A model generated the notes under the pieces. That model searched no databases. It was not told the DNA's origin and was given only the letters and a program-made list of their open reading frames with translations. The position numbers were made by a program, and so were the translations under genes. A DNA stretch of 64,000 nucleotides from CAVUWL01 sp963700105. Its GTDB lineage: Bacteria > Actinomycetota > Thermoleophilia > Solirubrobacterales > 70-9. Where the stretch lies: assembly GCA_963700105.1 (NCBI GenBank), contig CAVOWL010000004.1, positions 1,488,001-1,552,000 on the forward strand, given 5' to 3'. This document shows positions 1 through 7,823 of the stretch, in pieces (positions within the stretch are counted from its first letter, which is position 1; each line of letters begins with the position of its first letter).

Positions 1-2084
1 TGGCCCTGGCGGTCGTCCTCGTCCTCTCGATTCCGTTTGCGATCAACGGACGCTGGGGGTTGCTGGGTGAGGGATTTAACAATGACCTCGGCCTGCACCT
101 GGCCTGGACGGAATGGCTGCGCACTGGGTTTGGCCCGACCCCAGACCCCGGTTACCCGCTCGGACCCCACGGGCTCGCGGCCGCGATCGCCGCAACGCCA
201 GGCATCGGCTTGGCGCAGGCCTTCATCGGCGAGATCATCGCGATCGGGGTGCTCACCGCACTCACCGCGCTGGGGGCGCTTGGCCAGCTGTCTCTGCCGC
301 GGCGGATAATCGGCGCCACCCTAGTTGCCCTCCCATATCTTGCCGCTTCCTATTTCGCCCAGGCTGCCTTCAAGGAGACCGCCGAGGCGCTTTTCGTCCT
401 CGCCTTCGCACTCTGCCTTCGCGCCCTCCCCGAACCCCCAGCTGGGACGCGGGCACGGGTGCGGTTTGCCCTCCCGCCGCTGGCGATCGTCGGCGGCATC
501 TTCTTTTCCTACAGCTTCGCTGGACTCGCTTGGCCGATCGCGACACTGATCCTCTGGAGCTTCACCGTACCGGCGCTGAGGCGGTCTCTCTCACCAAGGC
601 ACCTGGCCGCACTCTTGCGCCGGCCGCGGGTGGTGGTGGGCATCTGCGCGCTCTTGGCGGTGGCCGCGGCGCTTGCGCTTGTCGGTCCCTTCGGGTTTGC
701 GAACGGTTTTAACCAAGTTGCCGGAAGCAACACCTACGGCCCCGTCTCCCCGGTCGAGGCGCTGGGGATCTGGCCAACTTCCAACTACCGCCTCAGCGCC
801 CCGGGCGGAGCCCACCTGACCGGCCTGGCGGGAGCGATCGCGGGGTTGGCCCTGCTGGTCGGTGCGATCTGGTGGATACGCCGTCGCGATTTCGCGGTGC
901 CGATGGCCCTCCTCGCCGGCATCGCTCTGTACCTGACCTCCCTGCCGTTCAGCGGAGATTACTCACGCGCCAAGGCATTGATGATCGCGACACCGCTGGT
1001 GATGTTGGTTGCCGTGCGACCGCTGCTAACTGAATTCGGCAGGGGCTCGCGCAGCCAGATAGCCGATCCAAAGCCCCCGGACCGGTTGCGGCGCGTGGCC
1101 TGGAGCGCGCTTTCGGTTGTCTTCATCGCGGCCGCCGCCTACTCGAGCTTTCTGGCTTTGCGCCAGGCTCCGGTCGGACCGCCCGGACACGACGCCGAGC
1201 TGCGGGCCTTTGCACCAATACTGCGGGGCAAATCGGTGCTCTACGCGGGTCAGGATCGCTATGCCGCCTTTGAGTTGGGAGGCGCCGATACCCACGTGCC
1301 GCTGGTCGAGTTCCCCGACCCCTTGGTTGTGCAAAACCCAGAGAAGCCCTTTGACACCGGCCAGGCCTACAGCCCGATCGACTTTGACTCATTTTCCCAC
1401 GGCACCCTCGAACGCTTTCGCTACGTGATCACGGGCCGAGCCGCCTGGAACAGCCAGGCGCCGCCAAACTTCCACCGCATCGCCGCCACCCCCTCCTTCA
1501 TCTTGTGGAAGCGGGTCGGACCGACGCCACCGCATCGCCACGTCTTGCTGGAGGGAACCGAGGCGGGCGCCCTGGCAAACTGCAGCGAGCCGGAGGTTCG
1601 CATCCTCATTTCCGACCCGGGCCGCGCCTCGCTGTTTCCCGGCTCCCCGGTGATCGGGGAGAAATCCCATTGGCAGAGCAGCAGCGTGCTGGGCACGGGG
1701 GCGAGCGCCGCCCAGACCCTGACGCTTGGGCCGGGGGAATGGGAACTATCGCTTCAGTACTTCTCCCCGTTTGGACTGACCCTCTCCGCGCCGGGATTCA
1801 CCCAGCCGCTGAAGCCCGCCCTCGACGGTCAGCGACCGAGCGGGATCAGCCTCGCCAACAACGGCCAGTACTGGCCCGCCGGGCGCTACCGAAGCTCCGG
1901 TGGCGCGATCAGGTTCAGCATCGCCGCCGCGCCGCCCAGCCTTCTGCAGGAACTGAGCGGCTATGACGGCAATGCATTCCTCGGGGAGCTGGTGGCGGTG
2001 CCGGTGGGCCCACACCGCATCGTCCCCCTGCGCCGCGCCTGCGGCGGCTGGATCGACTGGTATGAATCGACCGAAGTCCCCTAG
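1..2084 (+). CDS. Polytopic GT-C-like membrane protein, 5' end outside window
   Basis: The reading frame is open from the first bases of the window (frame starting at base 3), so the gene begins upstream; a TTG at 60 lies inside the frame and is not a convincing start. The first visible residues form a membrane helix ending in a GRWGLLGEG stretch. Many hydrophobic segments follow to roughly residue 370, then an extracytoplasmic-looking C-terminal half of about 300 residues rich in Gly, Pro and aromatic residues. This architecture (multi-helix membrane domain plus soluble C-terminal domain) is typical of actinobacterial GT-C glycosyltransferase-like proteins, but I see no diagnostic motif. Its stop codon overlaps the stop of the convergent desaturase gene. 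Function in surface glycan assembly is inference. Confidence 0.75.
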   Translation, partial: ALAVVLVLSIPFAINGRWGLLGEGFNNDLGLHLAWTEWLRTGFGPTPDPGYPLGPHGLAAAIAATPGIGLAQAFIGEIIAIGVLTALTALGALGQLSLPRRIIGATLVALPYLAASYFAQAAFKETAEALFVLAFALCLRALPEPPAGTRARVRFALPPLAIVGGIFFSYSFAGLAWPIATLILWSFTVPALRRSLSPRHLAALLRRPRVVVGICALLAVAAALALVGPFGFANGFNQVAGSNTYGPVSPVEALGIWPTSNYRLSAPGGAHLTGLAGAIAGLALLVGAIWWIRRRDFAVPMALLAGIALYLTSLPFSGDYSRAKALMIATPLVMLVAVRPLLTEFGRGSRSQIADPKPPDRLRRVAWSALSVVFIAAAAYSSFLALRQAPVGPPGHDAELRAFAPILRGKSVLYAGQDRYAAFELGGADTHVPLVEFPDPLVVQNPEKPFDTGQAYSPIDFDSFSHGTLERFRYVITGRAAWNSQAPPNFHRIAATPSFILWKRVGPTPPHRHVLLEGTEAGALANCSEPEVRILISDPGRASLFPGSPVIGEKSHWQSSSVLGTGASAAQTLTLGPGEWELSLQYFSPFGLTLSAPGFTQPLKPALDGQRPSGISLANNGQYWPAGRYRSSGGAIRFSIAAAPPSLLQELSGYDGNAFLGELVAVPVGPHRIVPLRRACGGWIDWYESTEVP

Positions 2085-3013
2085 CCGGCAGCCTTCGCCG
2101 CCATCCGCTCGGGCGAGACCCGGACCACGTCCCAGACCAGCCCGAGGCGCTCAAGGCTGTCGATGACCAGCGCCGAGAGGTCAAACTGCCAGCGCCCGAG
2201 CCCATGCACGGCGGAGGTGGGGAAGGCGTGGTGGTTGTTGTGCCAGGCCTCACCAAAGGTCGGGATCGCGATCAGGGCGAGGTTTCGAGACTCATCGCCG
2301 GTCTCGAAGTCGCGGTTGCCAAATACGTGGCAAAGCGAGTTGATGCTGTAGGTGAAGTGGTGAAGGACGAAGACCCGCACCAGGCCTCCCCAGAGCAGTC
2401 CGGCCAGCGCCGCCGCCAACGTGCCGCCGATCAGATAGCCGAGCCCAAACGGAATCATCAAGCCGAGGATCGCCCAGTAGATGAAGGTGCGGTCGACCCA
2501 GCTGATCACCGGATCCTTGATCAGATCGGGGGCGAAGCGCTCCTTGTTGCCACGCTGGGTATGGATGAAGAGCCAGCCGAGATGGGCATGAAAGAGGCCG
2601 CGCAGCTCGCCGCGCAGGCCACCGCCATGATCGACGTGGGGGCTGTGGGGGTCCCCATGCTGATCGGAGAAGGCATGGTGCTTTCGGTGATCGGCGACCC
2701 AGGAGATGACCGGGCCCTCGATCGCCGCGGAACCGAGGATCGCCAAGAGGGCGTGCAGCCAGCGGCTGGTCTTGAAGCTGCGATGGGTGAGGTGGCGGTG
2801 AAAGCCGACCGTGATCCCGAGCCCGGTCAGCAGGTAAAGGACGAGGAAGAGGATCACGTCAACCCAATCGAGCGCCTCGCCCCAGACCTGCCAGGCGGCG
2901 ATCCCGATCGCCAGGAAGGGGACGAGGGTGACCAGTCCGGTGATGATCCGATCGCGCGTCTCATTGGCGACCGGCTGTATGTCTGAGGGCAGGGGGCCAA
3001 CCGTGGTGGACAT
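2081..3013 (-). CDS. Acyl-CoA/fatty acid delta-9-type desaturase
   Basis: This 310-residue membrane protein has the three histidine boxes of di-iron acyl desaturases: HRHLTH at about 72-77, HRKHH at about 109-113 and HNNHH near 255, with hydrophobic helices between them. The family inserts a cis double bond into saturated acyl chains at the membrane. I place the start at the ATG at 3013, giving an MSTTVGPL N-terminus, because a TATCAT box lies 8 nt upstream; a longer frame reaches 3220 but runs through the promoter region and start of the divergent cyclopropane synthase. The divergent neighbour modifies double bonds, so the two genes plausibly set membrane unsaturation together. Its stop overlaps the stop of the convergent upstream gene. 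Confidence 0.93.
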   Translation of the reverse strand: MSTTVGPLPSDIQPVANETRDRIITGLVTLVPFLAIGIAAWQVWGEALDWVDVILFLVLYLLTGLGITVGFHRHLTHRSFKTSRWLHALLAILGSAAIEGPVISWVADHRKHHAFSDQHGDPHSPHVDHGGGLRGELRGLFHAHLGWLFIHTQRGNKERFAPDLIKDPVISWVDRTFIYWAILGLMIPFGLGYLIGGTLAAALAGLLWGGLVRVFVLHHFTYSINSLCHVFGNRDFETGDESRNLALIAIPTFGEAWHNNHHAFPTSAVHGLGRWQFDLSALVIDSLERLGLVWDVVRVSPERMAAKAAG

Positions 3014-3021
3014 CACAGCCG

Positions 3022-3089
3022 ATGATAAGGCTGATCGCCAGCGGAGGATCTCGAGCTCGAAGCCCCGGCGTCGCGTGCGGTTATAAGGT
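3022..3089. promoter_or_regulatory. Divergent leaderless promoters, desaturase and cyclopropane synthase
   Basis: TATCAT on the minus strand at 3022-3027 ends 8 nt before the desaturase ATG. TAAGGT on the plus strand at 3084-3089 ends 9 nt before the cyclopropane synthase ATG at 3099. Neither start has a Shine-Dalgarno sequence. The boxes fit actinobacterial -10 elements of leaderless transcripts. Confidence 0.55.
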
Positions 3090-3098
3090 CCGCCTCCA

Positions 3099-4304
3099 AT
3101 GCCACTTGCCAGCACCGAGGCGCTGCGGCGCGAGATCGAGAGCCGCATCCCCGAGCGCCCCTTCGTGGTTGAGTTCTGGGACGGCACCCGCCTGCCCGCC
3201 AGCGCTGGGAGCGGGCCCACTTTTTTTGTGCGCTCGCCTCGCGCCGCCGCCCATCTGCTGCGCGCCCCCGGCCAGCTCGGACTCGGCCGCGCCTACGTCT
3301 GCGGAGATATCGAGGTCGACGACATGGACGCCGTGATCGAGCTGCTCGAGCGCTGGAAGCCGCCGAGCCTCGACCGCGCCGACAAGCGGGCGCTGCTTTT
3401 GGGCGCGGTGCGGGCGGCCGGAATCGGGGCCCTACCGCGGCGCCCCAGCGCCGAGCTTCGCCCCAGCGGACGCCGCCACAGCCGCGAGCGCGACGCGCGC
3501 GCCGTGCGGCACCACTACGACGTCTCCAACGAGTACTTCTCGCTCTTTCTCGATGACTCGATGACCTACAGCTGCGCGGTGTTCTCGCGCGGCGCCGAGA
3601 CCCTCGAGGCCGCCCAGGAGGAGAAGCTCGAGATGGTCTGCACAAAGCTGGCCCTGAAGCCAGGTGACCGTGTGCTCGACGTCGGCTGTGGCTGGGGTAG
3701 CTTCCCGCTCTGGGCGGCGACCCGCCACGGCGCCAAGGTCCTCGGCATCACCCTCTCCCCTCCCCAGGCCGAGCGGGCCCGACAGCGGGCCGAGGAGGCC
3801 GGGGTCGCAGACCGAGTCGAGATCCGCGTCATGGATTACCGCGACCTGGCCGGGGAGCACTTTGATGCGATCGCCTCGATCGGCATGGTCGAGCACGTCG
3901 GCGCCGAGCAGATCGACCTTTACGCCGCCACCCTGGCGGAGCTACTAAATAGCGGGGGGCGGCTGCTGAACCACGGCATCGCGCGGCTGCGCCATACCGA
4001 TCCCGACGCCGGCCCCTTCTCTGAGCGCTACGTTTTTCCCGACGCCGATCCGCTGCACCTCTCGCGGGTGCTCTTGGCGCTGGAGCGGGCTGGGTTTATC
4101 ACTCGCCACATCGAGGAGTTCGGCGCAGACTATGCCGAGACGCTCCGCCACTGGGCGAGACGCCTTGACGAAAACCTAGACAGGGCCGTCCAACTCGGTG
4201 GATCTGAGCGGGTCCGGGTCTGGCGCCTCTACCTAAGAGCGGCCCGCAACGGCTTTGAATCGGGCTTCACCTCGATCTATCAGGTTCGCTGCACGAAGGG
4301 TTGA
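3099..4304 (+). CDS. cfa: Cyclopropane-fatty-acyl-phospholipid synthase family methyltransferase
   Basis: The 401-residue protein has the SAM-binding motif VLDVGCGWGSF near residues 190-200, preceded by the YDVSNEYFSLFLDDSMTYSC block that is characteristic of cyclopropane/mycolic acid synthases, and followed by the EHVG element of the active site. The family transfers a methylene group from S-adenosylmethionine onto cis double bonds of phospholipid acyl chains at the inner membrane face. Length matches the family (about 380-420). The N-terminal domain of about 120 residues matches the lipid-binding part of bacterial Cfa. It is divergent from an acyl desaturase that would create its substrate. 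The ATG at 3099 is chosen because a TAAGGT box ends 9 nt upstream and no ribosome site is seen. Confidence 0.93.
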   Translation: MPLASTEALRREIESRIPERPFVVEFWDGTRLPASAGSGPTFFVRSPRAAAHLLRAPGQLGLGRAYVCGDIEVDDMDAVIELLERWKPPSLDRADKRALLLGAVRAAGIGALPRRPSAELRPSGRRHSRERDARAVRHHYDVSNEYFSLFLDDSMTYSCAVFSRGAETLEAAQEEKLEMVCTKLALKPGDRVLDVGCGWGSFPLWAATRHGAKVLGITLSPPQAERARQRAEEAGVADRVEIRVMDYRDLAGEHFDAIASIGMVEHVGAEQIDLYAATLAELLNSGGRLLNHGIARLRHTDPDAGPFSERYVFPDADPLHLSRVLLALERAGFITRHIEEFGADYAETLRHWARRLDENLDRAVQLGGSERVRVWRLYLRAARNGFESGFTSIYQVRCTKG

Positions 4305-4342
4305 GGGCTGGCCCGGCGACGCCATGGTTGGTCCCCAATCGA

Positions 4343-5008
4343 TCAGACGGGAAAGCTCTCCTCGACCGTCTCCACCGCGTAATCGGCGCCAGCCTCGCGC
4401 AGCTGGGCCAGGCTGAAGTTTCCGGTCGCCACGCCGACGACTTCTATTCCCGCGCCGTGGCCGGCGGCCACATCGCGCGGCGTATCACCGACGGAAATGC
4501 TCGAATCAACCGAGAGGCTACCGCCGGAGACAAGTTCGCCGCGGCGCAGCGCGCAGCGCGTTAACTCGGTGCGCTCGCGCGAATCAGAGCCGTATCCACC
4601 GAAGGAAAAGAAGCGATTGAGGCGGGCGCGGGATAACTTGATATGGGCGGCCGCCTCAACGTTGCCGGTGGTCAATCCAAGCAGCTGGCCGCCGTCGACG
4701 AGGCGCTCGAGCAGCTCCTCGATACCCGGCATCACGCGGTACTCGGCGGCATCCTCGATCGCCGTTGAGAGGTGGCGGAGGTAGTGGCCCATCGCGGCGG
4801 CCAACTCGCGATGGTCGGGGTCGCGGCCAAGGATGTTGCGAAGCGCCACCTGGCCGACCTCGGGATCGGTCATCCCCGACTCGGTCACCTCGCGGATGTC
4901 GAGCGGGGTACCGTGGAGCTCCTCAAAGGCGCGCCGCCAGGCGATCGCCCCGGCGCCACCGGTGCTGATCAGGGTGCCGTCGATGTCAAACAGAACCGCC
5001 TCGATCAA
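4343..5008 (-). CDS. HAD-superfamily phosphatase, phosphoglycolate-phosphatase-like
   Basis: The 221-residue protein starts with the HAD motif I DIDGTL (nucleophile Asp and acid/base Asp, residues 8-10), has TTGN as motif II in the middle and a VGDTPRDV motif III/IV near residue 172-178. The alpha-helical cap between residues 15 and 90 is of the Gph/beta-phosphoglucomutase type. It hydrolyses a small phosphate ester; the substrate cannot be read from sequence. The start is a TTG with a weak G-rich stretch upstream. It lies downstream of pgi on the same strand, about 80 nt away, so it may be cotranscribed with the tkt-tal-pgi operon, which would suit phosphoglycolate or sugar-phosphate clean-up. 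Confidence 0.85.
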   Translation of the reverse strand: MIEAVLFDIDGTLISTGGAGAIAWRRAFEELHGTPLDIREVTESGMTDPEVGQVALRNILGRDPDHRELAAAMGHYLRHLSTAIEDAAEYRVMPGIEELLERLVDGGQLLGLTTGNVEAAAHIKLSRARLNRFFSFGGYGSDSRERTELTRCALRRGELVSGGSLSVDSSISVGDTPRDVAAGHGAGIEVVGVATGNFSLAQLREAGADYAVETVEESFPV

Positions 5009-5090
5009 AGCGCTTTTCCCCCAGGTGGGCGGCCGCGCGGAGCCGCCGAGCGCCTCGCGGTTGCGGCGGGGGGCGGGCCGAGCGCTCCAT

Positions 5091-6722
5091 CTAGCGCCCG
5101 TTCCTGGACTCGCGGTAGCGGCGAATCAGGGCGTTGGTGGAGCTGTCGTGGTGCAGTCTCGGCGCGGTGGAGCCCTGCAGCTCAGGGAGGATCTTGGCGG
5201 CGAGGACCTTGCCCAGCTCCACACCCCACTGATCGAAGGAATCGATCCCCCAGATCACCCCCTGGGTGAAGACGCTGTGCTCATATAGGGCGATCAGCGA
5301 GCCCAGTGTCTCTGGCTCAAGCCGCGCGGCGAGAATCGTGTTGGTGGGCCGATTTCCCTCAAAGCGGCGGTGTGCGATCAGCCCCTCGGAGACCCCCTCC
5401 TCGCGCAGCTCCTCACGGGTCTTGCCGAAAGCGAGCGCCTCGGCCTGGGCGAAGACGTTTGCGATCAAAAGGTCGTGGTGATCGCCCAGCGGGTTGAGGG
5501 AATCCATGAATCCGATCAGATCACAGGGGATCATCTCGGTTCCCTGATGGATCAACTGGTAGAAGGAGTGCTGACCGTTGGTTCCCGCCTCACCCCAGGC
5601 GATGGCGCCGGTCTGGTAGTCGACCTCAGCGCCATCGAGGGTGACGTGCTTTCCGTTTGACTCCATCATCAGCTGCTGCAGGTAGGCGGGGAAGCGGTGC
5701 AGGTACTGCTCATAGGGCAGGATCGCGATCGTCTGAGCAGCGAAGAAATCCCCGTACCAAACGGCAAGCAGGCCGAGCAGCACCGGCAAATTGAGCGCCA
5801 TCGGTGCCTCCTGGAAATGCTCGTCCATTGCGTGAAAGCCGCTAAGCATCTCGGCGAAGCGACCGGGGCCGATCGCCAGCATGGTCGAGAGACCGATCGC
5901 GGAGTCGATCGAATAGCGCCCGCCGACCCACTCCCAGAAGCCGAACATGTTCTCGGTGTCGATGCCAAAGCTCGCGACCTCGGCGGCATTGGTGGAGACG
6001 GCGACGAAATGGCGGGCGATCGCCTCCGGCTCTCCCAGACCGGCGAGAACCCACGCCCGGGCCGAGCGCGCGTTGGTCATCGTCTCCAGGGTGGTGAAGG
6101 TCTTTGACGCGACGATGAAGAGTGTCTCGGCCGGATCGAGGTCACGGGTGGCCTCGACGAAATCGGTGCCGTCGACGTTGGAGATGAAACGGAAGCTGAT
6201 CTCGCGGCGACTGTAATGGCGAAGTGCCTCATAGGCCATCACCGGCCCCAGGTCAGAGCCGCCGATGCCGATGTTGATCACATTTCGAATCGGTCTGCCC
6301 GTGTGGCCGAGCCACTCGCCTGCTCGCACCCTCTCGGCGAAGGCGCCCATCCTCCCCAAGACCAGGTGAACTTCCTTGACGACATCGACCCCCTCGACAA
6401 CCAGCGAGCGGTGCCGAGGCATCCGCAGAGCGACGTGTAGGACCGAGCGATTCTCAGAGACGTTGATTCGCTCGCCGGCGAACATCGCATCGCGGCGCTC
6501 GGCCAACCCGCATTCCCGAGCGAGCTCGCCAAGCAGCATGATCGTCTCATCGGTGACGCGGTTCTTGGAGAAATCCAGATGCAGGCCGGCGCCATCGGCG
6601 AGGAGGCGCTCACCACGCCCGGGATCGGCACCGAAGAGCTCGCGCAGGTGGATGGCACCGACGCCGGAGGAGAAGTGACGCTCCAGCTCCTTCCAGGCGG
6701 ATCGCTCGCGAAGCGCGCTCAC
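5091..6722 (-). CDS. pgi: Glucose-6-phosphate isomerase
   Basis: This 543-residue cytoplasmic enzyme interconverts glucose 6-phosphate and fructose 6-phosphate. Family signatures are visible: GIGGSDLGP near residue 153, the SKTFTT phosphate-binding segment, the WVGGRYSIDSAIG stretch carrying the catalytic region, the MESNGK element near residue 360 and the DQWGVELGK motif near residue 490. Length matches the long bacterial type. Its ATG overlaps the transaldolase stop by 4 bp, so translation is probably coupled and the gene belongs to a tkt-tal-pgi operon. It links glycolysis to the pentose phosphate genes around it. Confidence 0.97.
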   Translation of the reverse strand: MSALRERSAWKELERHFSSGVGAIHLRELFGADPGRGERLLADGAGLHLDFSKNRVTDETIMLLGELARECGLAERRDAMFAGERINVSENRSVLHVALRMPRHRSLVVEGVDVVKEVHLVLGRMGAFAERVRAGEWLGHTGRPIRNVINIGIGGSDLGPVMAYEALRHYSRREISFRFISNVDGTDFVEATRDLDPAETLFIVASKTFTTLETMTNARSARAWVLAGLGEPEAIARHFVAVSTNAAEVASFGIDTENMFGFWEWVGGRYSIDSAIGLSTMLAIGPGRFAEMLSGFHAMDEHFQEAPMALNLPVLLGLLAVWYGDFFAAQTIAILPYEQYLHRFPAYLQQLMMESNGKHVTLDGAEVDYQTGAIAWGEAGTNGQHSFYQLIHQGTEMIPCDLIGFMDSLNPLGDHHDLLIANVFAQAEALAFGKTREELREEGVSEGLIAHRRFEGNRPTNTILAARLEPETLGSLIALYEHSVFTQGVIWGIDSFDQWGVELGKVLAAKILPELQGSTAPRLHHDSSTNALIRRYRESRNGR

Positions 6723-7801
6723 GAACGCTGTGGCTCCGCCAGCTGGGACTCGATTGTCCGTAAGAGCTCGCTCCAGGAGTCAACAAAGCTCCTCTTGCCC
6801 TCCTCCTGCAGGCGGGAGGCAAGGGCATCGACCCCGATTCCCGCCGACTCAAAGCGGCGCAGGAGCTGCTCGGCCTCCACCCCATCGGTGGGAACCAACT
6901 GACCGACCCGGCCGTGATCGGCGAAGGCGATCAGGGTCTCCTCGGGCATCGTGTTCACGGTGAGGGGAGAGGCCAGTGCCTCGACGTAGAGAACGTCTGA
7001 GGCGCCTGGGTCCTTGGTGCCGGTGCTGGCCCAAAGTAGCCGCTGGGGTCGACCGCCGCGACCGATGATGCGCTCCAGTCGCTCCGAGCTGGCCAGCTCG
7101 TGGTAGGCGCGGTAGGCGCGCCAGGCGACGGCGATTCCAAGCCGGTTGCGCAGATCCGACGGCACCTGCTCGGCGACGGCGACGTCCCAGCGACTGATGA
7201 ACAGCGAGGCGACCGAGGCGACGTTGGGGTCGAGGTCAGCGGCGATGCGGCGCTCGACCCCCCGCATGTAGGCCTCTGCGGCGGCGAGGTATTGCTCGGC
7301 TGAAAAGAGCAGGGTGACGTTGACCGGAATGCCGGCAAAGATCGAATCCTCGATCGCCGAAAGCCCCGCCTGGGTGCCGGGGATCTTGATGAAAACGTTG
7401 TCGCGCTCGGCCCTCGCGTGCAGCTCTGCCGCCTGCTCGATCGTCGCCGCGGCATCGTCTGCCAAAAGCGGCGAGACCTCCAAGGAGACGAATCCGTCGA
7501 CCCCGTCGGTGCGCTCATGCACGGCGGCGAAGAGGTCGGCGGCGGCGCGCAGGTCGGCGATCGCGAGGCCGAAGAAGAGATCCTCGGTCGAGCTCGCCCC
7601 CGAGGCATCGCGGGCAATTTGCTCATCGTAGGCGTGCCCAGAGGAGATCGCCTTATCGAAGATCGTCGGGTTGGAGGTGAGGCCCGTAACCGATAGCTCC
7701 TCGATGTAGCCGGCCAGGGTCCCCTCGGCGAGCATCGGACGGGTGATGTTGTCGATCCAGAGGCTCTGGCCGAGCTCGTGCAGCTGGGCGGTTGGCTTCA
7801 C
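6719..7801 (-). CDS. tal: Transaldolase, actinobacterial type
   Basis: The product is a 360-residue transaldolase: it starts with LHELGQSLWIDNITR, has the TSNPTIF segment near residue 40, the NVTLLFS strand and a STGTKDP segment carrying the expected Schiff-base lysine. Transaldolase moves a dihydroxyacetone unit between sugar phosphates in the non-oxidative pentose phosphate pathway. I chose the GTG at 7801 because a GGGAG ribosome site lies 6 nt upstream and the conserved N-terminus begins there; a longer open frame extends into tkt and is spurious. It lies 22 nt after tkt and overlaps pgi by 4 bp. Residue 360 length matches the longer actinobacterial TalB-like group. Confidence 0.96.
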   Translation of the reverse strand: MKPTAQLHELGQSLWIDNITRPMLAEGTLAGYIEELSVTGLTSNPTIFDKAISSGHAYDEQIARDASGASSTEDLFFGLAIADLRAAADLFAAVHERTDGVDGFVSLEVSPLLADDAAATIEQAAELHARAERDNVFIKIPGTQAGLSAIEDSIFAGIPVNVTLLFSAEQYLAAAEAYMRGVERRIAADLDPNVASVASLFISRWDVAVAEQVPSDLRNRLGIAVAWRAYRAYHELASSERLERIIGRGGRPQRLLWASTGTKDPGASDVLYVEALASPLTVNTMPEETLIAFADHGRVGQLVPTDGVEAEQLLRRFESAGIGVDALASRLQEEGKRSFVDSWSELLRTIESQLAEPQRS

Positions 7802-7823
7802 AGGCGCTCCCTTCGCGGTTGGT

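Noticed and set aside
2204..2986. 260-codon open frame on the plus strand
   Set aside because: Entirely antisense to the desaturase gene with its three His boxes; the product is low-complexity Asp/Gln-rich without any domain.
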